A stretch of DNA of 64,000 nt from Punica granatum. Lineage: Eukaryota > Streptophyta > Magnoliopsida > Myrtales > Lythraceae. How positions within the stretch are numbered: position 1 is the stretch's first letter; each line of letters starts with the position of its first letter. The stretch lies in NCBI RefSeq assembly GCF_007655135.1, contig NC_045127.1, positions 24,904,199 to 24,968,198 of the forward strand, in the 5' to 3' direction. Made by a program: the position numbers and the translations under genes. A model generated the notes under the pieces. The model made no database searches. It saw only the letters and a list, made by a program, of their open reading frames with translations, and was not told the DNA's origin. Shown here one piece after another: positions 44,206-55,100 of the stretch.

Positions 44206-44590
44206 TCCCCTAATCTGGGAAGTCGGGATTGATCGGCGTACTGTCCTTAATCGGGAATTCTGCCAAATGATCTGCGATTGCCTGCCCTTTAACCGAGGTA
44301 CGGCATACGTACTCAATGTCATATTCCGTTAACTGACAACGCCACTTGGCGATGTTCCGCATGGAGGATGGGCTATCAAGCAAATATTTCAGGGGATCCG
44401 TCTTCGACAGCAAGTGAATCGTGTGATAAAGCGTGTATTGTTGGAGTCTCTACATGACCCACACCAATGCACAACACATCTTCTCAATTTCCGGATAATT
44501 GGACTCTCCGTCGGAGAACTTTTTGCTCAGATAATAGATTGCGCACTCCGCGTGTGTGGACTAATCCTCCTGCCATAACATGCATCCCAA
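44206..44590 (-). pseudogene. E1 first RNase H (gypsy-type), with stops
   Basis: In the RT frame after the TAA at 44591: ECAIYYLSKKFSDGESNYPE, IEKMCCALVW, then HLLSKTDPLKYLLDS and GQAIADHLAEFP, the usual gypsy RNase H core and end. TAG codons after WQED, after LVWVM and after PDFPD interrupt it; no frameshift is needed. The N-terminal strand with the first Asp is poorly preserved (LYLTIRRQ). Confidence 0.75.
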
Positions 44591-45887
44591 TTATTGTCGG
44601 CGTATCGTTAGGTAAAGTATGAGGGGGCGGCCTAGCGTAGGCGGAACCAATACAAGCGGTTGAACCAGATATGCCTTGATGGTGTCGAAGGCCTTCTGAC
44701 ATTCTTCGTTCCATTCAATCGCCGCGTTCTTGCGGAGCAAGCGAAAAAGTGGTTGGCATTTGTCTGTCAGGTTTGCGATGAATCGTGCATTGTAGTTCAA
44801 TCGCCCTAAAAAGCCTCGTACTTCCCGAACCGACGACGGCGGAGGAAGCTCTTTGATTGCCTTGACTTTATCCGGGTCTACCTCGATACCGCGCTCGCTG
44901 ACCACGAATCCTAGCAGTTTTCCCGACCGGGTGCCGAACGTGCATTTTGCCGGATTAAGCTGGAGTTTGTACTCTTTTAAGCGGTCGAAAAGATGCTTCA
45001 AGTTGACGAGGTGATCTTCTCCTTCTTTGGACTTAGCAATCATGTCGTCGACGTAGACCTCGACTTCTTTATGCATCATATCGTGGAACAATGTGACCAT
45101 AACCCTCTGATAAGTTGCCCCGGCATTTTTGAGGCCGAAAGGCATGATGCGGTAACAGAAGGTTCCCCACATTGTAGTGAACGTCGTCTTGATCTTGTCT
45201 TCCTCGGCCATCCGAATTTGATTGTATCCGGAAAAGCCGTCCATGAAGGAAAATTGGGCGTGGCGCGCCGTGTTGTCAACTAGTACATTGATGTGGGGCA
45301 AGGGAAAATTGTCTTTGGGGCTAGCCTTGTTGAGGCCTCGGTAGTCGACGCAAACTCGAACCTTTCCGTCTTTCTTCTCTACCGGCACAATATTTGCCAC
45401 CCATTCGGAATAGTTACAAACCTCGAGAAAGCCTGCATTGATCTGTTTGACAGCCTCTTCTTTGATGCGGAGGAGGAGGCTTGCTCGTTGCCGTCGTAAC
45501 TGTTGCCGCTTGGGTGGGAACTTCTCAATGTCTAGCGGGAGGAAGTGCTTGACTACCGATGGGTCTAGACCCGGCATCTCGGCGTAGGACCAGGCAAAGA
45601 CTTCTTGGTATCTCGTCAGGAAGTCGATCATCCGGGCTCGTTGCGTTGGATCGAGGCCCGTGCCAATCTTTAAGGTATGGGGCTCATCTTTGGTGCCCAC
45701 ATTAATCTCTTCCGTTGGCTCGACCGAGGTGAGCCGGCGATCCTCGAGGCGGTGCAAACTCTCTTCTATCTCAGGCACTTGACTGTCTTCGTCGAGACCC
45801 TCCCCGAAGTATATGGGTCCAAGCTCTCCGAGACATTCTTCGAGTAGGTTCGAATCGACGTGTCGAAGATTCGGATTCGAGTGGAGC
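44591..45887 (-). pseudogene. E1 reverse transcriptase (second exon)
   Basis: The exon begins after the acceptor CCCAG at 45888; the first codons read LHSNPNLRHVD and LGELGPIYFGEG. RT motifs: VEKKDGKVRVCVDYRGLN, SFMDGFSGYNQI (first catalytic Asp), PFGLKNAGATYQRVM, VYVDDMIAKS (the DD pair), LGFVVSERGIEVDP and VRGFLGRLNYNARFI. All RT active-site acids are present. The frame runs unbroken from the acceptor to a TAA at 44591, where RNase H should continue. No start codon is needed, since it would be translated as part of gag-pro-pol after splicing. Confidence 0.88.
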
Positions 45888-46099
45888 CTGGGAAATTGAA
45901 AGAATTGTTTTAGAAAATTTAGAACGTGGCAAACGAAATAGTAGGGAAAGGAGGTAAAACACGCAGGAATTCAAAAAATGCATGTAGGGATTTCATTGAT
46001 AGCATGAATCGTGAAACCATAATAGAGATCCCTCTTCCGTCGTGCGGCTTATGGCTACGCCGACACGCGGGAAACATCTTATGCACAGATAAGTCTTAC
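45888..46099 (-). other. Probable 212-bp intron between protease and RT (Ogre type)
   Basis: On the minus strand the donor is GATGT|GTAAGA (first intron base 46099) and the acceptor is TTTCAATTTCCCAG|G (last intron base 45888), with a pyrimidine-rich tract before it and a branch-like CTAAAAC near 45915. Splicing joins GT to G, making a Val codon that puts ...YSAVIADV directly in frame with the RT exon. Unspliced RNA meets TAA right at the donor (GTG TAA) and gives Gag-Pro only. An intron at this place is reported for Ogre elements. Confidence 0.75.
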
Positions 46100-47789
46100 A
46101 CATCGGCGATCACAGCCGAATAGCGCGGGATTGAGGTCCAGTTGTTAAGCTCCTCATTTTCCTGCGCCGGACGGATGTGAACCCCTGAAGGAATCTCCTC
46201 GGTGACGGCATACACGGTTGGCAAAGCGTCAGCGTGTCATCGAAGTCCGAGGAAGGGCCGTCGAAGGTGCTCCTGATGATGAGTGGAGGTCCAGGAAAAA
46301 AGTGTGACAGTGGGGGAACTTGTATGCCCCTGTTAAGCTTCCCATAGTGCGCAGGGAGGCGGTGGAGATGGTTGCCCTTGCAGGCTTCAATGATTTCACG
46401 GCAGGAGGAGTGAAAGCCGAGTCCCCTCCTATACTTGTACCCCTCAACTTCAAAGGGGCGGTTGATCCCTTGTCCGCGTGCCCCGAGACCTGTGCCGGGG
46501 ATGTAATTGTGACGCAATAGAACCTTCCCTATCATGCGATCAGCATGGGACGGGCCGATTTCTCCGTAGTCCCGAATGATGGAGATGGTTTCGAAAGAAT
46601 GGAACGGGAGGTTTTCATCATCCTCAACGCTAATGTAGGGCACCGCCGTCTCTTTGTAGATGGCATAGTCTTCTTCTCCTTTTACCGTGATGACCTTCTC
46701 TTCGACGATAAATTTTAGCCTTTGGTGTAGAGAAGAGGGAACGGCGCCGGCCGAGTAGATCCAAGGCCTTCCGAGCAATAGGCTGAATGCGTTTGGAATG
46801 TCGAGCACCTGGAATGTGACGCTGAACGAGCACGGGCCAACGTCTATGAGAAGGTCGATTTCTCCATTCACCTCTCTCCGTGAGCCGTCAAAGGCTCGGA
46901 CTGTTGTTTTGCTCGAGCAGACGCAGTTGAGGTCCACGTTCATCTGCTTCAAGGTGGTTACCGAGCAAACGTTGAGCGCGGAACCATTATCAATCATGAC
47001 CCGGCCAATAATGTAGTTGTTACATTTGCAGACAATGTGCAATGCCCGCGAATGTGTCCAACCTTCAGATGGGAGCTCGTCGTCCGAGAACGAGATGGTG
47101 TTGGAGAAGATGGAAGCGACGGTCTCCTCTATCCTATCCGGAGGCGTTTCCTTTGAGACTTGTGCCGCGGTCAATACCCGTAGGAGGGCCTCTCGATGAG
47201 GTTCCGAACTGAGGAGGAGAGCGAGCAGTGAGATGTGGGCCGGGGACTTGGCCATTTGCTCGACTACTTTGTATTCGCTTGCCTTTATGATCTTCATGAA
47301 TGCCTTCGTTTCCTCTTCGGTCACCCTCTTGGATGGAAAAGGCGTTCTTTCAGGTACTGCCCCAACTTCAGCGGCGGGCGCCTTTCCTTTGTCCATGATT
47401 ACCGGATTCTCATACATTCGTCCCGAACGTGTCATACTGATGACACTGAACTGTCGCTCGATGCTCCCGATACATCCTTCATAGGTCCAGGGGACCTTGT
47501 TGTCCAAGTACGGCTCTCGAGCGGGGATATCTACGACAAAAGGGGTCGGCGAAGCCATGTGCCCTGCGAATCTGACCGTGGGTTCTTCAGGGGTATAGTC
47601 GATCACGAAGGGAAGGGGATTGTCTTGTGTGCTCGCGTCCTCCCTCAAGGTGCATATACTGATCATGTTTATGGAGGGTCCTGAGCTCAGCCTGTGATCG
47701 GGGAGGGGGTTGGCCTGTACGTTTGGGGGTCTGACGGCATTGAAGGTGAGTCTGTTGTTGTCGATCCTTTTTTGAATCACGTCTCGCAA
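46100..47789 (-). pseudogene. E1 aspartic protease with G-patch domain
   Basis: The 559-codon stretch continues the gag frame. VMIDNGSALNVCS (Asp 267) is the retropepsin active site and LLLGRPW (338-343) its second motif. Residues about 419-460, MIGKVLLRHNYIPGTGLGAR with GQGI, match a G-patch, a glycine-rich RNA-helicase-contact module known after the protease of some retroelements. Near 46230 the frame shifts: the expected tail (LPTVYAVTEEIPSG, NWTSIPRYSAVIADV) is in another frame and leads to the intron donor. The open stretch as it stands ends in 30-odd out-of-frame residues at 46110. Confidence 0.82.
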
Positions 47790-48695
47790 CCTCCAACAAT
47801 TATCGAGAGTGTGCCCTGGCGCGCCTTGATGATATTCGCAGTGTTTGGACTGATCTTGAGTAGTCGGGTCAAAGTTCGGGCCCGGGGATATCGGCTGAAT
47901 CTGATTGCCCGCAAGGAGTTATCGATATATGTGAGAAAGGGGAGCGGGTAGAGGCGTGTACTGCTTGCGAGATCGGTATTGTGTGATGCCGACCTGTGGG
48001 CCTTGTGAAGTAGGGATCTGTTGCGCCGGTGGAGGGGCTCTCGACACCGGAGGCCTAGGTTGGGGGGACGGAGCTGGTGTAGGTGCGTAGTGGTGTACGA
48101 ACGGTTGTGAGGTCATTGGTGGCGGAGCCGGTGGAGCCGAGTAATAAATCGATTAAGGTTGGTGCTGTGGAGGTGGGGGGAAGTAGGCAGGAGCGGTAGT
48201 TGGTGCAATCGTGAGATTCATCGAGTATTGCTGGGGCGTCGGATGCTTTGGATTAACGGCGTTAACCGAAACCTCTTTCCTTCTCCTTCCACTGGAAGAT
48301 GTCGTCGTCGCAGGGGCCTTCTTCGAGGGTTCTTCTCCTTTACTGGTGGGGCCCTCCATCCTGCCAAGCTTGATTCCTAAGTCGAGCTTCTTCCCGGCCT
48401 CGATGAGGTCGGAGAATGAAGAAATGTGGGCCAAGAGATGCGAATAGTACACTCCCCTTAGGGTGGAGTGGAATAACTGGATTTGTTGTACTTCGCTGAT
48501 CGGGGGATGTGTTTCGCCGCTTGGGTACGCCATTTGGTGGCGTATTCCTCGAATCTTTGGCCTTGCGCCATTTCCTTCATGCTCAATTCCAAGAGGGTCG
48601 GAGGCGTCTCTGCACAGTACTAGTACTGGTCGATGAACTTCTGGGAAAGGTTTGCCCACGTCGGAATATCCTCGGCCTTCAGTGACGTGAACCAA
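47790..48695 (-). pseudogene. E1 Gag, C-terminal half with zinc knuckle
   Basis: EVHRPVLVL... at the start is out of frame. The real Gag part resumes with KEMAQ/EEYATKW-like sequence in a neighbouring frame and, in this frame, FHSTLRGVYYSHLLAHISSF and DLIEAGKKLDLGIKLGRMEG. A Pro-rich spacer (PTPAPSPQPRPP) follows. The nucleocapsid knuckle lies at 47796-47840: Cys-x2-His-x4-Gly-His-x4-Cys, CEYHQGAPGHTLDNC, the variant seen in Tat elements. Stops at about 48150 and 47917 and a shift near 48600-48700 break it. It would package RNA in the particle. Confidence 0.75.
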
Positions 48696-48760
48696 TAGAG
48701 AGCGGATCCCGACAGGTTGTCTTGGAATGAGTGGATGACGAATTCCTCATAATCCCAATA

Positions 48761-49807
48761 CTATAGCATCTTCCCTCGGTAATGGCGGAGGTGGTGTCGT
48801 GGATCTGTCGTGCCTTCGTATGTCTTGAACTCCGGGATCTTGAATTTCAAGGGCAACCACATGCCTGGGAAAAGACTACAGTCACCATAGCTTGCGTTGG
48901 GTGGAGTCTCGTTTGCCTGCAGGGCCCGTATCGTTTCTTCCATCCTCTTTAGTCTGCGCTCCTGCTCGGCGTCAACCTCGGGAAGAAATTGTGTCGGTGA
49001 AGCGAACTGGGCCGCGTGAGCTGGCGTGCCCGGTTCAAGGAAGGTGGTATTTATAGGAGGGGGTGCCTGGTAGGAGAGGCCAACATGGGGTTGCAAAGAT
49101 GGGTACGGAGGGAGCTCTGCGACTTGGAGGTGAGTCGGAGCAGGTGCACTTGACGCCGGAAAAACCATCGGCGAAGGGACGGTGTAAACTGCGGCTGGGG
49201 CTGGCATGGAGATAGGTGGTGGCGCGGACAAGGCTTGCTCTGAAGATAAGAACGCCGCCGGTGGAAATGGGACGGCCGCGGGGGCCGGTGGCGGTGGAAA
49301 AGGGCTGGTGAACGGATGAACCGTGGACGTGTGCGTTGTTGGCAGGGCGGAAGCATCCGTGGCCTCCGGAACTTGGGTTGGTGGAATCCAAGAGGTCGGA
49401 TCGATTGTTGGTCCTTGTCCCGAAGGAGGCGTAGAGCTCGAGGATGCGCGGTTCGGTCCTCTGAGTAGGGCGGCCAGTTCTGCCATGTAGGTAGTCATGC
49501 TCGCAGCTAGTTGGTTAACCGTGCCCTCAAGTGCCGCGATGCGGGCGTGGTCGTCGGAGGCGAATGACGTTAGTGAGACTCGCGGGAGGGGCACCCCTGA
49601 AGATGTTGGGGGCGGGAGATGCGTCGAAGGGGCGCCTGAGTACGCCGAAAGTACGCCTGCGGGAGTCGGAGGCGGTGGAGCATGCGTCGAGGGCGGCTGA
49701 GAATGAGTTGAGACCGGCGGATTGACTTCTTCGGAGACATCGACTCGGTCCTCTTCTGCCATCCTGATGCGTTGACGAGTAGGGTATCGATGCGACGCCA
49801 GTTGCAA
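48761..49807 (-). pseudogene. E1 Gag, N-terminal half
   Basis: The 348-codon frame is rich in Pro, Ala, Ser and Thr (disordered). It is followed by EQERRLKRMEETIRALQ (a short coiled coil) and FKIPEFKTYEGTTDPRHHLR, the start of the retrotransposon Gag (capsid) domain. It stops at TAG after YRGKML; YWDYEEFVIHSFQDNLSG-SALYWF continues in the same frame, then the frame shifts. The start codon is probably one of the first two Met (MQLASHRYPT or MAEEDRVDVS); the second looks more natural. Confidence 0.8.
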
Positions 49808-50074
49808 TTACCTAAATTCCAAGAGTGTGTAAGCGTGACGTCGACACTTCGAAAGGATAGGTGCGAAATAAATGAAAGGACAAGATGTATGAGATGCATG
49901 AGTTTCAAAATGCTAATGTCATTACATTAGTTTGATTCGAGTTCCATAGTTTTATAAGGTACAACATCGGAAGAAAATAAAGAACATAAACGTAAGCCGA
50001 CACCCCTTGCGCTCGGTGGCCGGCCGAGAGCGGCGTAGGTTCGAGCGAGGGCAAAATGAGTGCGTCCGCTAACC

Positions 50075-50371
50075 CTAGGGATGGGGGATCCCGCGCGCCC
50101 TTGCCCGCACTCGATCTAACATAGCGCTCAGGCGGGCCATCTCTCGGTCTAAGGTTGCGATTTGAGCGCGTGCCCGAGCTAGCTCCGTCTGAAGCTCCCT
50201 GTAGTCCGCGACTTCAGCACAAGAGTCAACAAGCTCGCAACGGAGTCTATCTCGTTCCTCCCTGATGGACTGTAGCTCTGCGCACATGGCCGCTTGGGTG
50301 GAGCTTTCGGCTTCGGGGGCGGATGTAGGTGTGGCTCGGGGAATCAGGGCGGTCTGGGACCGCTGCGGCAA
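50075..50371 (-). pseudogene. E1 ORF1, C-terminal coiled coil
   Basis: It is in the same frame as the upstream 385-codon ORF1, separated only by the stop at 50393. MCAELQSIREERDRLRCELV and TELARARAQIATLDREM have heptad spacing of Leu/Ile/Ala typical of a coiled coil, preceded by a Pro/Ala/Ser linker. Most likely ORF1 was one protein of about 490 residues and the TAG at its middle is a mutation. The function is unknown; coiled coils suggest oligomerisation. Confidence 0.65.
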
Positions 50372-50392
50372 CGTCGATCCCTGTGAATAAAA

Positions 50393-51550
50393 CTAAGCCA
50401 CGTATGCTGATGTGGCGGAAAGCTCGGGGAAGTAAAGACGCTGTATTTTGCTAGCGTCCCGTTGGCGGTGAATCTCTCGGATCTGCAAGAATCTTGCGGG
50501 GGCCGTGGATGTGGAATCGGCCCATTGGATGCGGTAGGGTAGGCGGTCCGCCTTGGCGGGAATGTCCTGTAAGCCGCCGAGTTGTCTGATTACCCGGCCC
50601 GAGAATATGAGCGTGCTCCCCAAATGGCTGAGAAGAGGGACTCCCACTATTCCGGGACACCCTGTGATCATGGGGCCGCCGGGATTCCAAAGAGCGACCC
50701 ATAAAAAACGCGCGGGTGTCAACTCGCGCCAAAAGTGCCTCCATTCTGAGAAACTGCGCTCGGGAGGTGGAAAGACTGGCACTAGGCGTTCGATCAGCGA
50801 ACGCTCGTCCGCAATGTAGGAGAAAGGATGCGATGAGCAGAAGGGGCGGATATGTGCGAGAAGCCAAACTTGTAAAAGGTGCGGGGATCCTCTCATCCTA
50901 CCACGCCGAACCTCTCTAACATAGTCTAGAGACCGAACTGTCTCGGCTAATAAAGCCTCCACATAACTATGGCCTCCCACCGCTTGGAGGACGACTTGGG
51001 CTATAGCCCCGTCAATGAGGTTTGGCGCGTGCGGGAACAAGAGGGTGTCGAAGATCAAAAGCAGGAACCCGTGACACGCGTCGCGCTGGTAGGACGCCGT
51101 CGAAGGTGTCAATGCGCGGAGAAGTGTCCAATCTGAAAACCATGCGATCCTGACACCGTGATCCCATCCTTGATGAAGCTCTTGGTGGACTTCTTGGACG
51201 AGTATGCCGAGGAGGGTGGAGAGTTGGCTTCGAATTACCGCGACTGGGTTGGGCACGAAGATGCCTTGGGTTGTGGGCGCGGGCCTCTGGATGAGCGCCG
51301 TATACTCCTCGATTGTGGGTGCCAATTCTGTTCCCTGAAAGTTGAACACCGCATGTCGGGGGTCCCAGAATTCAGCGGCGGTCCTTAGGAAGATCCAATC
51401 CACCGGAGTTTCAGTGAGCATAACCACGTCTCCGATGATGCCTTGAATGAAAGCGCGATCCACCGGGCGGAATGTCCTCCAAATGCGCATGATTTCTTGT
51501 CTAGGTGGTATGATTACTTCGAGCCTGAGGCCAGGAGCCGGGCGGTCCAT
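50393..51550 (-). CDS. E1 ORF1: extra protein upstream of gag (plant-mobile-domain-like / DUF7745-like)
   Basis: A 385-codon frame with ATG at 51550 (MDRPAPGLRLEVIIPP) ends at TAG 50393. AAEFWDPRHAVFNFQGTELA and PTIEEYTALIQRP match the plant-mobile / DUF7745 pattern (F(W/Y)DP...F...EL.PT.EEY) found in the extra ORF of Ogre/Tat elements. Other conserved-looking parts are TASYQRDACHGFLLLIFDTL, IAQVVLQAVGGHSYVEALLA and HLLQVWLLAHIRPF. No catalytic motif is apparent. It is a separate ORF between the leader and gag. It is intact over its main domain, unlike all other E1 genes, though probably shortened by the stop. Confidence 0.75.
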   Translation of the reverse strand: MDRPAPGLRLEVIIPPRQEIMRIWRTFRPVDRAFIQGIIGDVVMLTETPVDWIFLRTAAEFWDPRHAVFNFQGTELAPTIEEYTALIQRPAPTTQGIFVPNPVAVIRSQLSTLLGILVQEVHQELHQGWDHGVRIAWFSDWTLLRALTPSTASYQRDACHGFLLLIFDTLLFPHAPNLIDGAIAQVVLQAVGGHSYVEALLAETVRSLDYVREVRRGRMRGSPHLLQVWLLAHIRPFCSSHPFSYIADERSLIERLVPVFPPPERSFSEWRHFWRELTPARFLWVALWNPGGPMITGCPGIVGVPLLSHLGSTLIFSGRVIRQLGGLQDIPAKADRLPYRIQWADSTSTAPARFLQIREIHRQRDASKIQRLYFPELSATSAYVA

Positions 51551-52149
51551 CCTTACCTAAATGGAGGAGATGTCGACTCAACATCTTAAGAATCAAACCA
51601 ATGTAACGTCCTAAGTCATTTTGAAAATAATGCATGCAGTGCGGAAAGATAAACTATAACCGTGTCTTTTACAGTATACATCACTCTTTCAAAAAGAAAA
51701 CAACAAAAAGCCCGTCCTAAAAAAAACTATGGGCCGACTCAACGACTTGACTTTGGGGTCGGTTGGCGGCATGGAGGCAAAGATTGGTCCAGCATGACGG
51801 TCCCTGTGTATGCATGGTTTTCAGTGCTATCGGGAGAACCACTAACTAGGGATGGGGGCTCCCGATACAAGGGCGTGAATTCCTTGTAATCGAGCGAGGA
51901 TCTTTGGAGGCCGGTTCGGTGGCATAGCCGACTCGATCCGTTCCCTTATTCGGAACCTCTGACTAATCTAGCTTCCTATTTTGGCGCCCGTGGGATTTCG
52001 GACGAGGTACCTAGAGACCCACTAGAATGATGCGATGCAAGTGCGTAAAATGACTGTATGCGAAATAAGTGTGCTTAAAATAAATGTACAGAAAGCGATA
52101 AATAAACATGCAAGCAAGCAAACGGAATCGAGCCCGAACCCTTTAGATG
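51551..52149 (-). other. E1 untranslated leader
   Basis: About 600 bp between PBS and ORF1, with no domain in any frame. Confidence 0.65.
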
Positions 52150-52167
52150 TCCCCGGTGGAGTCGCCA
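52150..52167 (-). promoter_or_regulatory. E1 primer binding site (tRNA-Arg type)
   Basis: On the minus strand TGGCGACTCCACCGGGGA lies three bases (GCT) after the 5' LTR end. A TGGCGACTC... PBS, assigned to tRNA-Arg, is described for Ogre/Tat elements. Confidence 0.85.
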
Positions 52168-52170
52168 AGC

Positions 52171-55100
52171 TGTGCGCACCCGAATTTTATCTCGTTGGGG
52201 CACGCGTGCACGAAGCCTATGCAATGCGGCTCGGGAGTGTCCACCTTCCCGGGGACGCGCGACGGACGCACGTGAGAAGGAGTCGCCACTTACTGTTTAC
52301 GACCCGTAGGTCGAGGGCCATTGAGTCGCCTAGGTCTAGGGGTATGAGGTACACCTAAATGCTAAGGCAATGGTCATAAGGAATCGGAAATTCCGAATTC
52401 AGGGGTTCTATTACGTGCGGGCCTATATCCCGCACGCCCTTTCGGTACTCTAATTTGCTAGACTTGCCGTTTTGTTTATTTACTGCATGATTTAGGGTTG
52501 CACTTGACTCGCCCGTTTTGACACCATAAAGTCGATAAATTGATCAAGTTGGGCCAAAGAACCCAAAAGATGAGTAGGCTCGTGCGTCGAGGAATCGGTT
52601 CACTATCCTAACGTTTACAGTTTGTCAAACCACGGCGGTCGACTCCCTGCATGAACCAAAACCGCGAGTATTCGGGCTTCCTCGTCTCTAGGCATTAATA
52701 GACCAACTTGACAGGTTCAACACGCGGACCTCTCGCTTGTCGATCGGGGATCCTTACAAATGAATGAATAGATGTACAAATAAGATCCTCACAATGTACA
52801 CTCGAATAATTACAGAATACAACTGAATAAAGTAAATGGATCCCGATCGGTTTGCATTGGGCCAATATTCCGCTCTGGCTCACCGTGTGTTTTGAATGAC
52901 CGATAAATAAATTCAGGCAACGCGGGCTCAAAGAGCCGGGGGTCGGGTCCAATCGAACCGACAGTTTGCAGGAGAACCGATTAGTTCCCACTGTAACCGT
53001 TGGACCGATCGAGCTCCCGGTTGATATCTAAACACGTTTCACACATCCAATCCAAATTGCCTTCCACATAGGCTACATTTGGAGTGTGATGGTGACTCGA
53101 GGCTAGATCCCATTCCGCACTCGGGTTGCACGCGCTCAGTGGGTTAGGAGGCATTGGACCTCGGGTTCGGTGATTTGGGGCGTTGGGCCCCGTGCAACAC
53201 GTAACCTATGGGCTCGGACCCGAACCGCAACAAATCAGCAAAAGCAAATGGAAAAAAGAGGAAAACCGATAAAACGGATGAAAAACAGACAATAACTGAC
53301 AAGTATGGATGAATACGGACAAGTTGTACATTAGGCCGAATGTACGTGATTTAATCAGTTATTGACCGGGGTTGATTAGCAAACAATGTGTCTAACCTAG
53401 GCAAACGACGAAGTGGGTTGGGATGTGGTTCTAGGCCGATTACATGTGTGAATTTGTTTTAGAACTCTGTTAAGTGAGGTGTCACTACAGTTTCACCGAA
53501 TTAGCCAAACTTGTATTTTTGACTCTAGATTGGAACCTAGCATTCCACCTATCCATTATCTAATGTTTGATCAAGTCAAGTACATGATTAATCCTGTTCT
53601 TCATGTTTTGTAACAGAAATAAAACGTTCACCATCGAATCTACAATAGGGAGATAGAAGCACCGAAAGTGAACGAAATGGGTCGTGCGAATGAAACTCGC
53701 GCCCGAACGGGTTGCCCTTTTCTGTCCATAGATCGAGGTGTTTCCGACTCCCTAATGCCTAGGATATCGGTGAATCGCGAAATAACGATTATGCCCTTGA
53801 TCGGTAAAACATGTGTAGTTCACATATAAATTAAAGATCGCGTGACACGAAGAGGTCTAAAAAGGACTCACGCGTCTCGACTCGAGCAGCCTCAAATTGG
53901 GCCCGGACTCAAGTCATAGTACGCGAGTACTCGCTAGACACCGATTCTATTCGTGTTACACGTCTCGGTGCTTTAAAATTGTGAGCTTTTAAAGAAAATG
54001 GCATTTTCGCCGTTCCGTGAACCATCGATGCGCTTACGGATTAGCAATCAATTTATCCAATTATTTAGTCCAAGTGATTTAATTAATCAAATGACACATC
54101 CCATTCCTCCCATTCATGAGATTATTCGGTGATCATCATTTCGTGTAACTATTATGGTTTTGATGGACGATTACCCAAAACTAACGTACCTATCATTTAG
54201 TTATCACGTGACTAACGGTAAAAATGTAAAATACGGGTACAATCAATTCCAAGGAACGATTCCGGTCGTGTCTTGCATGCATAATACATTTAAACACAAG
54301 GACAATACCTATTTCGATAAAGCAAAAGGAAATCGACACCGCCAAGATTTCTAAACGCAATCAAATACATGAACAAGCACATATAACATATAATATAAAG
54401 AAATCAATAAAAACGGCGTCGACTCATACAATGGAAAAACGTGAAACGCGGGGACCGATCTATTTCGGAATCGAAGAGGCCACCTTGGACCCGTATGGTC
54501 CAAGGGAGCTCTCGGCCACATCCCCCTCAAGGGTGGCCGTGAGTTCCCATGGCTCACGTGGGTCAAGACGGGCTCTTCGACTCCGATCTAAACCCGTCCG
54601 CATCATGCCGATACATCTCATACGACAAACGACGGTAAAGGCACGGGAAAAAACAAATTTCGGGAAAGAGGAGACCGTCCTAGCCTCGGGTGAGTCAAGG
54701 GAGCTCATGGGTCCCTCCCTTGGGACTAGGCCGTGGGCTCCCATGGCTCTACCGTGGCCAAGGGGCTTCTCCTACCTCAATCCTAGCCGCTTCCCATCAC
54801 GATATATACATGGTATGGACATACAAACGGGATAAGATGGACGTACGTGCATGGAAATGCATGGGGCAACCCGGATCTATATAAAAGAAACAACTTTCAT
54901 GCTTTTCGGTTTATTAATCACCCTAACACGGGGGAGTGAAACGGGCGTCGTGCACGGTCGAAAGGCTCTCGGATCGTGACCACCTCTTCACGGGGGAGAG
55001 TGTGGGTCGTGAGGGACCCTTCGCACGTGATGGCACGACTCGCCGAAGTCGTGGGAAGAAATGGCACGTCGTAGAAGTCCGGGTGCGCCCTATGACGGTC

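Noticed and set aside
48761..49700. Frames on both strands over E1 gag (49051-49391, 49497-49725 and others)
   Set aside because: Shadow frames of the Pro/Ala-rich Gag sequence.
52150..52167. tRNA gene
   Set aside because: Only the 18-nt PBS matches a tRNA 3' end; no cloverleaf is present. The same holds for 13217-13228.
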